Assembly: GCF_003992115.1 (NCBI RefSeq)
Contig: NZ_RQUX01000014.1
Coordinates: forward strand, 1 to 56,407
Length of the DNA stretch: 56,407 nucleotides
Source: Veillonella ratti
GTDB lineage: Bacteria; Bacillota; Negativicutes; Veillonellales; Veillonellaceae
Reading direction: 5' to 3'
Part shown: piece after piece, positions 42,795-52,452 of the stretch
Layout: every line of letters starts with the position of its first letter
Position numbering within the stretch: the first letter of the stretch is position 1
Notes under the pieces: model-generated
The model's input: only the letters and a program-made list of their open reading frames with translations
What the model was told of the DNA's origin: nothing
Databases searched by the model: none
Made by a program: the position numbers and the translations under genes

Positions 42795-45700
42795 TTAAGA
42801 GTTGGAACGGTCCTGAATCTTGAGCAAGCAGTCGCCGCTTTCGATTCGGCTGCCTTCACGAACATAGACTTCCCCAACGATACCATCGATTGGTGATGTA
42901 ATCGTTGTTTCCATCTTCATGGCTTCGGTTACGATGAGCGGTTCGCCCTTCAAGACGCTTTGACCTGTCTTAACGATAACCTTAACAACGGAACCGGACA
43001 AGGTTGCACCAACTTCACCAGGTTGCGTTTTATCAACTTTATGACGAACAACACCGGTAGTTTTAACGCGTTTGTCGCGAATCTTAATATCACGAGGCTG
43101 ACCATTGAATTCAAAGCTTACAATACGATTACCGTCTTCATCCACTTCACTGACGTGAATCAATTTGATAATGAGCATTTTACCTTTTTCAATGGTTACG
43201 TGAATGGATTCACCACGGCGCATACCGAAGAAGAAGGTTGGTGTATCCAATACGGAAATATCGTCATAATCGCTGTTGAATTCAACATAATCGCTGTAAA
43301 CTTTAGGATACAAGCAGTATGCGATTACATCTTCATCAGTTGCCGGCGAACCTAAATCAACCAAGTGTTTACGTACATCTTCAAAATCAACCGGTTCTAA
43401 GTAAGCGCCCGGACGACCTTTAAGTTGCTGTTTGCCCTTCAAAATAATCTTCTGTAATTTCTTAGGGAAACCTTGGTATGGTACGCCTAAATAACCTTGG
43501 AAGAATTCAACTACGGATTGAGGGAAATCAAGGGTTTCGCCTTTATCGTAGATGTCTTGTTCCGTAAGATCATTTTGAACCATGAATAAAGTCATATCAC
43601 CAACTACTTTAGAAGATGGCGTTACTTTGATGATATCGCCAAACATCATGCTTACCTGATGATATACTTTTTTAACTTCATCCCAACGTTCACCGAGACC
43701 TACACTCTTAGCCTGCTGCTGCAAGTTGGAGAACTGGCCGCCCGGCATTTCATGCTGGTACACTTCGGTGCTTGGATATGGATTAGTTTTATCAACGCCT
43801 TTGTAGTATGGACGAATGGATGCAAAGTAATGAGACATCTGTTCCATATAATCCGCATTCATTTCAGGCTGACGGTCATGACCGGACAAACCATAATACA
43901 AGGAGTTCATGCTTGGCTGGCTGGTACCGTTGGCAAATGCCGAGTATGCTACGTCAACTACGTCAACGCCCGCATCAATAGCACGGCCATAGGTATAAAT
44001 AGCATTGCCTGCCCCTTCATGAGTATGTAAGTGGATTGGCAAATCTACAGCATCTTTCAATGCAGATACCAAGTTGTAAGCGGCTTGCGGTTTCAAAAGA
44101 CCGGCCATATCTTTGATGGCGATAATGTTGGCACCGGCTTTTGCTACTTCTTTAGCCATGCTTACATAGTAATCTAAGTTGTATTTTGTACGGCTTGCAT
44201 CGAGAATATCGCCGGTGTAGCACAAGGATACTTCGGCAATCTTATTCTGATTACGAACTTCATCGATAGCCACATGCATATTGTCGAGGCTGTTCAAGCT
44301 GTCGAATACGCGGAATACATCGACACCGTTATCGGCAGCCAATTTAATGAACTGACGAACAACATTGTCAGGATAGCTGGTATAACCTACCGCATTGGCA
44401 CCGCGAAGTAACATCTGTAACAATACATTCGGAACTTGTTTGCGGAACATGCGTAAGCGTTCCCATGGATCTTCATGCAAGAAACGATAAGCTACATCGA
44501 AGGTAGCGCCGCCCCAGCATTCCAAGGAGAACAAGTTGGATACACCGCGGGCCGCTTCGCCGGCTACGCGCGCCATATCAACGGTACGCAAGCGAGTGGC
44601 AAACAAGGACTGATGCGCATCACGCCAAGTTGTATCGGTGAAGAATACCTGTTTTTGTTCACTTAACCATTTGGAGAACCCTTCAGGTCCCAATTCATCA
44701 AATTTCTGTTTAGTACCTGCCGGTGGTTGACCCGGAAGCAAAGCCGGCATCTGAATCGGTTCAAAATCAGGTACTTCCTGATGGCCAAGGCCTTGGTAGC
44801 CGTTTACGGTTACATCGGCGATATAACGCAACATTTTAGTACCACGGTCACGAACTTGTTTAAAAATAAACAATTCAGGATGTTCATCAATGAAATTAAC
44901 ATTGCAAGTACCGGACATGAATTCAGGACTTTCCAATACATTGATTAAGAAGTGAATGTTCGTTTTGACACCACGAATACGGAATTCGCGCAAACAACGA
45001 AGCATTTTCATAATGGATTCTTCAGGAGTTAGAGCCCAGGAAGAAGCTTTTACCAATAAAGAATCATAGTATGGCGTAATTACGGAGCCGGTGAAAGCGT
45101 TACCGCCGTCGAGACGAATACCGAAACCGCCACTGGAACGATAGGCTACCAATTTACCGGTATCAGGCATGAAGTTGTTGCTTGGATCTTCAGTGGTGAT
45201 ACGACACTGAATAGCTTGACCGTTACATTCAATATCTTCCTGTGCAGGGATGCCTACTTCTTTATCGAATAAAGAATAGCCTTCCGCTACACGAATTTGA
45301 GTTTTTACAATATCAATACCGGTGATTAATTCAGTAATAGTATGTTCTACCTGAATACGAGGGTTTACTTCGATGAAGTAGAAATTGCCGTCATTGGTAA
45401 CTAGGAATTCGACGGTACCGGCACCCACGTATTTAACATTTTTCATAATTTGAACGGCTGCATCACAGATGCGTTGACGTGTTTCCATAGGCAATGCGAA
45501 AGCAGGTGCCATTTCAACAACTTTCTGGTGACGACGCTGTACGGAGCAGTCACGTTCATATAAATGAACTACATTACCATGAGCATCGCCCATGATCTGT
45601 ACTTCAATATGTTTAGGTTCAACGATTAATTTTTCAACATATACATCATCATCGCCAAAGGCCATTTTCGCTTCGGATTTGGCGCGATCATAGGCTTCAC

Positions 45701-46241
45701 GAAGTTCACCCATAGATTCAACAGCACGCATACCGCGACCGCCGCCACCGTTAACGGCTTTAATCATCAATGGGAAACCGTGAGTTTTGGCAAACTCTTC
45801 AAGTTCTTCAAAATTGTTAAGAGGTCCGTCACTCCCCGGAATCATAGGAATGCCGGCTAATTTAGCCTGAATACGGGCGTTTACCTTGTCCCCGAACATT
45901 TCCAAATGTTCCAGACGAGGTCCGATGAATGTGATGCCTTCTTCTTCGCATCGTTTGGCAAAACGGGCATTCTCTGCCAAGAAGCCGTAGCCCGGATGGA
46001 TGGCATCTACATCATGTTCATGAGCGATACGAATGATATCTTCGATATCCAAATACGCATCGACCGGTTTTTTACCGCGTCCTACTAAGTACGCTTCATC
46101 CGCTTGATTACGATGTAAAGAAAGCGAATCTTCTTTTGAGTAAATTGCTATTGTGCGAATTCCCATTTCGTTACACGCACGGAAAACACGGATAGCAATC
46201 TCACCTCGGTTGGCAACCAACACAGATTTAATTTCTTTCAT
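42795..46241 (-). CDS. pyc: Pyruvate carboxylase, single-chain
   Basis: Pyc makes oxaloacetate from pyruvate, bicarbonate and ATP using biotin. The 1148-residue chain has, in order, the biotin carboxylase domain (VLVANRGEIAIRVFRA, GGGGRGMRAV, FIEVNPRIQVEHT), the carboxyltransferase domain (FFTDTTWRDAHQSLFATRLRT, with metal ligands in HLHTHEG), and the biotin carboxyl carrier domain with biotinyl lysine in EAMKMET near residue 1110. It is complete, monocistronic, with its own promoter and terminator. With the dicarboxylate transporter nearby it fits a metabolism centred on pyruvate/C4-acid interconversion. Confidence 0.97.
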   Translation of the reverse strand: MKEIKSVLVANRGEIAIRVFRACNEMGIRTIAIYSKEDSLSLHRNQADEAYLVGRGKKPVDAYLDIEDIIRIAHEHDVDAIHPGYGFLAENARFAKRCEEEGITFIGPRLEHLEMFGDKVNARIQAKLAGIPMIPGSDGPLNNFEELEEFAKTHGFPLMIKAVNGGGGRGMRAVESMGELREAYDRAKSEAKMAFGDDDVYVEKLIVEPKHIEVQIMGDAHGNVVHLYERDCSVQRRHQKVVEMAPAFALPMETRQRICDAAVQIMKNVKYVGAGTVEFLVTNDGNFYFIEVNPRIQVEHTITELITGIDIVKTQIRVAEGYSLFDKEVGIPAQEDIECNGQAIQCRITTEDPSNNFMPDTGKLVAYRSSGGFGIRLDGGNAFTGSVITPYYDSLLVKASSWALTPEESIMKMLRCLREFRIRGVKTNIHFLINVLESPEFMSGTCNVNFIDEHPELFIFKQVRDRGTKMLRYIADVTVNGYQGLGHQEVPDFEPIQMPALLPGQPPAGTKQKFDELGPEGFSKWLSEQKQVFFTDTTWRDAHQSLFATRLRTVDMARVAGEAARGVSNLFSLECWGGATFDVAYRFLHEDPWERLRMFRKQVPNVLLQMLLRGANAVGYTSYPDNVVRQFIKLAADNGVDVFRVFDSLNSLDNMHVAIDEVRNQNKIAEVSLCYTGDILDASRTKYNLDYYVSMAKEVAKAGANIIAIKDMAGLLKPQAAYNLVSALKDAVDLPIHLHTHEGAGNAIYTYGRAIDAGVDVVDVAYSAFANGTSQPSMNSLYYGLSGHDRQPEMNADYMEQMSHYFASIRPYYKGVDKTNPYPSTEVYQHEMPGGQFSNLQQQAKSVGLGERWDEVKKVYHQVSMMFGDIIKVTPSSKVVGDMTLFMVQNDLTEQDIYDKGETLDFPQSVVEFFQGYLGVPYQGFPKKLQKIILKGKQQLKGRPGAYLEPVDFEDVRKHLVDLGSPATDEDVIAYCLYPKVYSDYVEFNSDYDDISVLDTPTFFFGMRRGESIHVTIEKGKMLIIKLIHVSEVDEDGNRIVSFEFNGQPRDIKIRDKRVKTTGVVRHKVDKTQPGEVGATLSGSVVKVIVKTGQSVLKGEPLIVTEAMKMETTITSPIDGIVGEVYVREGSRIESGDCLLKIQDRSNS

Positions 46242-46273
46242 GAGACTTCCTCCTCAACTTGTTACCTCTCTAC

Positions 46274-46302
46274 ATTGTAGGAGCATTCCCAAAGGAATAC
46301 AA
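46274..46302 (-). promoter_or_regulatory. pyc promoter with a dyad in the spacer
   Basis: Minus-strand TTGTAT and TACAAT are 17 bases apart. ATTCC-TTTG-GGAAT (46285-46298) is a perfect 5-bp inverted repeat in the spacer and could be an operator. Confidence 0.55.
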
Positions 46303-46348
46303 CCTTTATTTACCATGTATACACAATACATACATGAGATAACCATAA

Positions 46349-47041
46349 TTAGTATGTCACTAAAAGCCCGATAAAATATAACGCTTCCAGCCACATAACT
46401 ACGCCCATAAGACGTTTGAACCAAAAAATACCTGTCCGATAATTTGGCTGTGTCACCAATTTAGCCAGTCGTTCCAAACGATTGGTGAGCCAAAATACAG
46501 GAATTAAATAGCCTATAATAAATGAAATAATCATCACCGATGCCAATTTCCAGCCCGCTACGGCAATCGTAGCAACGAGCCAGATGTAAATCGGCAAACG
46601 ATCATAACGCCACGAGAGACCAACCAACAGCCCCTGTTTTACAATAGCCAGAGTACGGCCTATCGGCGTGCGGGCTCTTTCAATGCGTCGTTCATCGCGC
46701 CCTTTAAGCGGCGCCGGATGAATAAAGGCAATCCACTCAAACGCTTGCAGCGACATGGCTACGAGCAAGACGCCCCAAATCACATAGGAGCTGCCGCCAA
46801 TACTGGTGGGGCCTAAAATGCGCGAACCGATGACACCGACCACAATGATCGATGCGGTCATGCCAATGGCAAAATAAATACGCTTATATATATGTCCCGC
46901 CAAGCGCGGCAAAATCGTGGCCACCGTTTCCGGCACCAGCGACATGCCAAAGCCGGCCAGGAAAATTAACACGATTAACGTGAGCTTACCATAGGAAGTG
47001 CCTAGAACGTCCGTGATAAGCATTGTATACTCAGTCAGCAT
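46349..47041 (-). CDS. Multi-pass membrane protein of unknown function
   Basis: The 230-residue protein has about six predicted membrane segments (roughly residues 17-36, 54-76, 84-106, 143-160, 163-185, 205-228) and a basic loop between the third and fourth (KGRDERRIERARTP). No cysteine pair, so a CcdA/DsbD-like redox role is unlikely, though the layout is similar. It follows the M18 aminopeptidase by 6 bases and its ribosome-binding site AAGGTAGG overlaps that gene's stop, so the two are coupled. Family not recognised. Confidence 0.7.
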   Translation of the reverse strand: MLTEYTMLITDVLGTSYGKLTLIVLIFLAGFGMSLVPETVATILPRLAGHIYKRIYFAIGMTASIIVVGVIGSRILGPTSIGGSSYVIWGVLLVAMSLQAFEWIAFIHPAPLKGRDERRIERARTPIGRTLAIVKQGLLVGLSWRYDRLPIYIWLVATIAVAGWKLASVMIISFIIGYLIPVFWLTNRLERLAKLVTQPNYRTGIFWFKRLMGVVMWLEALYFIGLLVTY

Positions 47042-47047
47042 AAATAC

Positions 47048-48328
47048 CTACCTTAAAAACGCCTTCATTAAATTATCCAACGCTTCCTGGTCATCAGCCC
47101 CCATGGTTTCGCGCGCCGAATGCATAGCCAGAATCGGCACCCCCACATCCATAGTACGCATAGCCAACATGGCGGACGTAATGGATCCCACCGTAGAACC
47201 GCCCGGAATATTCGAGCGATTTACATATATCTGATACGGAATAGAATCGTTTTCACACAAAGCCTTTACCGTGGCAATAGCCCATGCATCACCGGCATAG
47301 GATTGACTGGATGCCATTTTTAAAACAACACCCTTATTCAAAATAGGATAATTGGTAATGTCATTTTTTTCAGGATAGTTCGGATGATAACCGTGAGCCA
47401 CATCGGCGGAAATCATAAAACCCGCCGCTACATCGGCATAGCATTCCGCTTTCGTATGACCGGTCGCCATATAAATACGTTCTACCAATTGTGACAAAAT
47501 TGTAGACGCCCCGCCCTGTTTGGTGCGACTGCCCACTTCTTCATTGTCGAATAACACAACCATTCGAAGCCCTTCAGCGTCCGTTGCTTTAGCTTCAAAA
47601 ATGCCTTCCAGGCAAGCCACACAGGACGTAAGATTATCGATGCGTGGCGAGCTGATAAACTCATCATAGCGGCCAAAGGTTGTGCCCCCTTCCACCGGAT
47701 AAAGCGTCAATTCATAGGACAAAATATCCTCAGCCGGCCGTTTTACAAGCTCGCTCAAAAATTCACGCCACTCACGGTCGGTATCAATCTTATCATTACA
47801 CATCATGAAAAGCGGCAACATATCCTTTTGCTTATCAAGTGCCACCCCTTCATTAATTTGACGATTCATATGAATAGCCAAATTAGGGATTGTCAAAAGC
47901 GGTCTTGCCACATCCACATAGTGAACGTCAGGCCGGAAAGGATCGTCCGTACGTGTCACTACCGCACCGGCCATAGACAAAGGGCGATCAAGCCAAGTAT
48001 TTAATATCAGTCCCCCGTAAGTCTCCACATTAAGCTCACCATAGCCTTTGGTATCTACCAACGGATTTGGCTTAATGCGAATAGCCGGAAAATCCGTATG
48101 GGCCGAAGCAATGCGCATAGAATGGCGAAGATTCGATCCGATATGGAAGGCCACCAAAGTGGAGTCATAGACCTTTACAAAGTAGTCCCCTTCACCGAGA
48201 GCCCAAACGTCTTCAAGGAATAATTCCGTAAAGCCTTTCGCCTTCAGCTCATTGGCACCGGTCTTCACCGTATGATACGGGGAGGTACTATTATCTATAA
48301 AATCTAACAATCGTGCTACTGTATCCAT
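47048..48328 (-). CDS. apeB: M18-family aminopeptidase (aspartyl-aminopeptidase-like)
   Basis: The roughly 426-residue zinc aminopeptidase has ASAHTDFPAIRIKPNP near residue 80, VVLFDNEEVGSRTKQGG and LAMHSARETMGADD near the end, the metal and catalytic residues of M18. YHTVKTGANEL at the start is typical of the ApeB/DAP branch. An ATG 12 bases upstream is open, but GAGGTG lies 4 bases before the ATG used here. It is coupled to the following membrane protein. Paralogue of the gene at 31841-33238. Confidence 0.9.
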   Translation of the reverse strand: MDTVARLLDFIDNSTSPYHTVKTGANELKAKGFTELFLEDVWALGEGDYFVKVYDSTLVAFHIGSNLRHSMRIASAHTDFPAIRIKPNPLVDTKGYGELNVETYGGLILNTWLDRPLSMAGAVVTRTDDPFRPDVHYVDVARPLLTIPNLAIHMNRQINEGVALDKQKDMLPLFMMCNDKIDTDREWREFLSELVKRPAEDILSYELTLYPVEGGTTFGRYDEFISSPRIDNLTSCVACLEGIFEAKATDAEGLRMVVLFDNEEVGSRTKQGGASTILSQLVERIYMATGHTKAECYADVAAGFMISADVAHGYHPNYPEKNDITNYPILNKGVVLKMASSQSYAGDAWAIATVKALCENDSIPYQIYVNRSNIPGGSTVGSITSAMLAMRTMDVGVPILAMHSARETMGADDQEALDNLMKAFLR

Positions 48329-48385
48329 AGTACACCTCATTTTGTTTAATTACACTAGATATTATAACACAATTGAGGATAAAAC

Positions 48386-48428
48386 AAAAAAGAGAAAGCC
48401 TGCCGCGCAAAGGACAGTGCTTTCTCTT
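48386..48428 (-). terminator. Terminator of the DASS transporter gene
   Basis: AAGAGAAAGC and GCTTTCTCTT pair around an 18-base loop and six T residues follow on the minus strand, about 40 bases after the stop. Confidence 0.75.
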
Positions 48429-48469
48429 CTTAGGTTGGATATTATTCTATGAAATATATTAAAAATTTA

Positions 48470-49870
48470 TTACCAAAGGCCCAAGACTTTCCACCACATG
48501 GAACCGACACCGAGCCAAATAACAAGGTTGACAACAGAAGCGATGAAACCTAAGCGCCACCAAGTATTCTGCGGAACATAACCAGAGTTAAACAAGATTG
48601 GTGAAGGACCGGCTGCATAGTGAGTAAGGGACATACATAAGTTGGAGAAGAATGCGAACGCAAGCATTGCCAAGTACGGAGGTGTGCCGGCGCTGATAGC
48701 AACCGCTACAAACACTACATACATAGCCGTAATATGTACGGTAAGACTTGCGAACAAGTAATGGGAATAGGTGTAAATCAAAATCAAAATCATGAATGCC
48801 ATGATCCATTCAATACCGGCTACTTGGTCGCCGACGATTTTGGCAAACCAAGGAATAAAACCTAATTTATTCAATTGAGATGCCAAGGCCATCATAGTAC
48901 CCATCCAGATTAAAGTATCCCAGCCGCCTTTTTCTTCCGTTACATCGGACCAGGTTAACACTTTAGTAACGAGGAGAATACTTACGCCTAATAATGCAAC
49001 CGTAGTTGCGTTAAGGCCGGTAAATTGACCGGTAGCCCACAAAACTAGAGATAAAATAAATACGCCGAGCATTACTTTTTCAGCAAAACTCATAGCGCCG
49101 AGTTCTTTTAATTCCTTAGCAATATGAGCTTGAATTTCACGGGTATCTTTTAATTCCGGCGGATAAATAAAGTATAAAATCAGCGGCATAACAATCAAGG
49201 CCACTAAGCCCGGAACGATGGCGGCAATAGCCCAGTCGCCCCAAGTAATGGTGTAACCGAAAGAAGCAGCGATTAAAGAAGCAACCAAGGTATTGCCGGC
49301 CATGGAAGTCATAAACATAGCGGATGTAATGGTATTGCCTTGATAAATGGTTTGAATCAAGTAAGCACCGATTTTACGAGCTGTATCGCCCGGTTCGGAA
49401 CCGAAAGCCGATGCCAACGATTTAGTAATCGGATAAATAACCCCGCCCGCACGAGCCGTATTGGATGGTGTAGCCGGCGATAAAATTAAATCACTGATAA
49501 CAAGAGCATACGATAATTTCAAAGAGTTACTGCCTACCGCTGTAATCATAGTGTAAGCAATACGTTTACCCAAGCCGGTTTTTATAAAACCGCGAGAGAA
49601 TAAGAAAGCAGCTACGATTAACCAAATAGCTGTATTGGCAAAACCGGCTAAGCCTTCGCCAATTTTTAAAGTGTTGGTTACAGCCGAAATGACAATACTG
49701 ATAATCGATAAGGCCCCGATTGGCAGTGGCTGTAAAATGAATCCTAAAATAGTACCGGCAAAAATAGCAAATAAGTGCCACGCTTGCGGTTTAAGACCTT
49801 CCGGTACCGGCATAAACCAGATGATGACACCTACCAAGATGGGAATAATCCATGACATATACTTTTTCAC
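48470..49870 (-). CDS. DASS-family anion:sodium symporter (dicarboxylate/citrate type)
   Basis: The 466-residue protein has about 12 membrane segments and the DASS/SLC13 pattern: IWLIVAAFLFSRGFIKTGLGKRIAY, the SPATPSNTARAGGVIYPI motif in the first helical hairpin, and in the second half SLTHYAAGPSPILFNSGYV. It resembles the bacterial 2-oxoglutarate/malate and citrate/succinate translocators (CitT, SodiT1). The substrate is probably a C4 or C6 carboxylate. The start codon is GTG with GGGAGGAAC upstream; it has its own terminator. Confidence 0.9.
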   Translation of the reverse strand: MKKYMSWIIPILVGVIIWFMPVPEGLKPQAWHLFAIFAGTILGFILQPLPIGALSIISIVISAVTNTLKIGEGLAGFANTAIWLIVAAFLFSRGFIKTGLGKRIAYTMITAVGSNSLKLSYALVISDLILSPATPSNTARAGGVIYPITKSLASAFGSEPGDTARKIGAYLIQTIYQGNTITSAMFMTSMAGNTLVASLIAASFGYTITWGDWAIAAIVPGLVALIVMPLILYFIYPPELKDTREIQAHIAKELKELGAMSFAEKVMLGVFILSLVLWATGQFTGLNATTVALLGVSILLVTKVLTWSDVTEEKGGWDTLIWMGTMMALASQLNKLGFIPWFAKIVGDQVAGIEWIMAFMILILIYTYSHYLFASLTVHITAMYVVFVAVAISAGTPPYLAMLAFAFFSNLCMSLTHYAAGPSPILFNSGYVPQNTWWRLGFIASVVNLVIWLGVGSMWWKVLGLW

Positions 49871-49929
49871 GTAATGTTCCTCCCTTTCCCTTTTAACAAC
49901 TTTGTTACTTGAATAATATCCTACATATA

Positions 49930-49981
49930 AAAAACACAGGCTACTCCCCTTTTCTATAAAGAAAATAAGCAGCCTGTGTTT
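49930..49981 (-). terminator. Terminator of the Mrp-like gene
   Basis: AAACACAGGCT and AGCCTGTGTTT are exact complements closing a long loop with an inner TTTTC/GAAAA pair, followed by T residues on the minus strand. Confidence 0.75.
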
Positions 49982-49997
49982 AATACCTTATGTAATG

Positions 49998-50825
49998 CTA
50001 TTGAGGTAATTCTACAGATTCTAAGTTCGTTTGTTCAATGTCTTCTAACTTGCCGGCATCACAAAGAGCTGCTACGTTTGGATCAATTGGTAAACGACCT
50101 AACAATAATAAATTATAACGTTCAAGTACATCATCAATATGACTGTCACCGAAAATCTTGTAATCTTTGCCGTTATCCGGGCAATGGAAATACGAGAAGT
50201 TTTCTACAACCCCGATAATCGGAATTTGCATGAATTCAGCCATCTTAACGGCCTTCTCAACAATCATAGATACCAAGTCCTGCGGTGATGTTACAACTAC
50301 AATACCGTCTAAGGACAAAGACTGGAATACGGTAATGGCTACGTCGCCGGTTCCCGGTGGCATATCCACGAATAAATAATCCAAATCCTTCCAAATTACA
50401 TCCGTGTAAAACTGCTTAACTACATTGCCTACGATAGGACCGCGCCATAACACAGGGTCACTTTCGTTTTCGAGTAAAAGGTTAACCGACATTACGTCGA
50501 TGCCGCCTTTAGACTGAATCGGGTACATACCCAATTCATCTACATGAGCTTTACCGTTAATACCAAATACTTTAGGGATAGAAGGACCGGTAATATCACC
50601 GTCAAGAATCCCTACTTTAAAACCACGACGTGCCATCGTAATAGCTAATAAAGATGTAACGAGGGATTTACCTACGCCACCCTTACCGCTGACTACGCCG
50701 ATAACATGTTTTACACTGCTTAAATCATTAAGCTTTGCCGTCAAATCCGGCGGCGTTTGTTGGGCACTGCCGCAAGAGGATGCCGAAGAGCAACCGCTGC
50801 AGCCGCCTGAACTACCACATGCCAT
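49998..50825 (-). CDS. Mrp/Nbp35-family iron-sulfur carrier ATPase with a Cys-rich N-terminus
   Basis: The roughly 275-residue cytosolic P-loop ATPase has the deviant Walker A SGKGGVGKS, the GILDGDITGPSIPKVFG switch segment and LDYLFVDMPPGTGDVAI, as in ApbC/Mrp proteins that carry [4Fe-4S] clusters to apoproteins. The N-terminus MACGSSGGCSGCSSASSCGS adds four cysteines in C-x5-C-x2-C-x5-C, close to the Nbp35 cluster motif. In contrast the usual C-terminal CPxC pair reads HCPDNGK, with the second Cys missing. A GTG nine bases upstream is open, but the ATG has AGGTG before it. Confidence 0.88.
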   Translation of the reverse strand: MACGSSGGCSGCSSASSCGSAQQTPPDLTAKLNDLSSVKHVIGVVSGKGGVGKSLVTSLLAITMARRGFKVGILDGDITGPSIPKVFGINGKAHVDELGMYPIQSKGGIDVMSVNLLLENESDPVLWRGPIVGNVVKQFYTDVIWKDLDYLFVDMPPGTGDVAITVFQSLSLDGIVVVTSPQDLVSMIVEKAVKMAEFMQIPIIGVVENFSYFHCPDNGKDYKIFGDSHIDDVLERYNLLLLGRLPIDPNVAALCDAGKLEDIEQTNLESVELPQ

Positions 50826-50898
50826 AAAATACACCTACTTTCAATCGGCCTTGCCGATATATTCATTTAATTATACGAAGAAATCTTTCTTCCTTTAA

Positions 50899-50927
50899 AG
50901 TGTAGCATATAAATCAGCTTTTATCAA
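50899..50927 (-). promoter_or_regulatory. Promoter of the Mrp-like gene
   Basis: Minus-strand TTGATA and TACACT are 17 bases apart, and the -10 is preceded by TGC (extended form). The leader also has a short ATCGGC/GCCGAT hairpin at 50844-50858. Confidence 0.65.
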
Positions 50928-50933
50928 TATAAG

Positions 50934-50977
50934 AGAGTGCATGGCAAACATGATAATCTGTTATGCCCATGCACTCT
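50934..50977 (-). terminator. Inverted repeat after the second aminotransferase gene
   Basis: AGAGTGCATGG and CCATGCACTCT are exact 11-bp complements around a 22-base loop. The U-tract is weak. Confidence 0.6.
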
Positions 50978-51040
50978 GATGATTTGTAATTATACGAAAT
51001 TATGAAGTAATTGTAAAGTCTAATCAATTAAAAATCATGA

Positions 51041-52237
51041 CTATTTGATAAATGATTTTGTTAATTGACCTACAATCGTCATACCTGCCACGATTTGTTC
51101 CTTACTTTGGAAGGTAAAACTGAAGCGGAACGACTGACCGGCCGGTACACCGTCGGCCGCAAAGGCTGCGCCCGGTACGATGCCTACCTTATGCTCCATA
51201 CAGGCTTCGAAGAAAGCGTCACAATCGACACCGTCCGGCATGGTAAGCCATAAGAACATACCGCCGGTCGGTTCCACAAAATGAACCTTATCGCTACCGT
51301 GCGCTCTAAGGGTTTGCATCATCAAATCGGCTTTCTCTTTGTATACCGTCGATACATGTTTAATCTGAGCGTCATAGTCAATAACATCGAGCAAGCGGGA
51401 TACAACGCGCTGAGTAACGAGCGGCATTTGACCGTCCTGATTATTCTTCAACGCCTGAATCGCTTCAATGGCTTGTTTAGGACCGTACAAGAAACCTACG
51501 CGAAGACCGGCCGATAAAGTTTTGGAATAGGAACCGGCATAGATAACGCGATTATCCGTGTCCATTTCTTTAAACGTCGGCACAATGGTATCGGTAAAAC
51601 GAATTTCACCGTATGGATCGTCTTCATAGATAAAAAGATTATATTTAGCAGCAATCGCATAAATTGCTTTGCGGCGTTCTAAAGGCATAGTGATACCTGT
51701 CGGATTTTGGAAATTAGGGATTAAGTAGATATATTTCCCCTTGCCTTTTTTAGCTGCTTCTTCCAATGCTTCCGGAATCATACCGAAATCGTCCATGGCA
51801 ATGCCTACAGCTTTAGCCCCTACATTGCGAACCGCGTTAATACCGCTGGTAAATGAATAGGCATCCATGAATACTTCGTCACCCGGTTCACACAAAGTAC
51901 GCGGTACAAGCCCCAAATCTTGACCGGCGCCGATAGAGATTAAAAGTTGCTGCCCTTCCGTAGGCATATGGCGAACTTTAACGAGACGTTCAATCGTCTG
52001 TTCGGCCAAGCGGGCATCACCGGCCATAGGACCGTACTGTAATATGTCAATCGGATTCGTATGCACCACATGGTCGAAGGCTTCTTGAATTGCCTCTACG
52101 GGAATAGCTTCCGAGGCGGGATTACCGATACCAAAGCTGATAAAACCGGGAATACCGGCACCGCGTTCAAATACTTTGCGGATAAAAATCGGCCCTTTTA
52201 ATTGGGCTCTGTCCGGAATTTGAAATGTAAAACTCAT
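51041..52237 (-). CDS. PLP-dependent aminotransferase, fold type I
   Basis: The 398-residue protein is a class I/II aminotransferase with SFGIGNPASEAIP, NFQNPTGI near residue 175, the PLP lysine in GSYSKTLSAGLRVGF near 235, and FRFSFTF with the carboxylate-binding arginine near the end. It is a diverged paralogue of the protein at 6674-7858 and likewise lacks a GntR domain. Such proteins act on 2-aminoadipate, aromatic or branched amino acids; the substrate is not clear. It is monocistronic with hairpins on both sides. Confidence 0.87.
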   Translation of the reverse strand: MSFTFQIPDRAQLKGPIFIRKVFERGAGIPGFISFGIGNPASEAIPVEAIQEAFDHVVHTNPIDILQYGPMAGDARLAEQTIERLVKVRHMPTEGQQLLISIGAGQDLGLVPRTLCEPGDEVFMDAYSFTSGINAVRNVGAKAVGIAMDDFGMIPEALEEAAKKGKGKYIYLIPNFQNPTGITMPLERRKAIYAIAAKYNLFIYEDDPYGEIRFTDTIVPTFKEMDTDNRVIYAGSYSKTLSAGLRVGFLYGPKQAIEAIQALKNNQDGQMPLVTQRVVSRLLDVIDYDAQIKHVSTVYKEKADLMMQTLRAHGSDKVHFVEPTGGMFLWLTMPDGVDCDAFFEACMEHKVGIVPGAAFAADGVPAGQSFRFSFTFQSKEQIVAGMTIVGQLTKSFIK

Positions 52238-52289
52238 AACTCTCTCTCCTTTTACTACTATACTGCCAAGCTACATGTTGGATAAACGA

Positions 52290-52315
52290 TAAGCGTACCC
52301 AAGTAGGTACGCTTA
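52290..52315 (-). terminator. Hairpin after the TVP38 gene
   Basis: TAAGCGTACC and GGTACGCTTA pair exactly around a 6-base loop. It lies about 140 bases beyond the TVP38 stop and 53 bases before the second aminotransferase start, so it may be a terminator or a leader element. Confidence 0.5.
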
Positions 52316-52452
52316 CATTTAATTTGTTATTTATTTTACTATGAAAACATGAATTTGACCACTGTTTATATTAAGCGGCGGCCGGATAATTCATTTTCCG
52401 TTTTTGAAAAACACATTTTGCTTAACTTAAGTCAACCTTAATGAACGAATAT

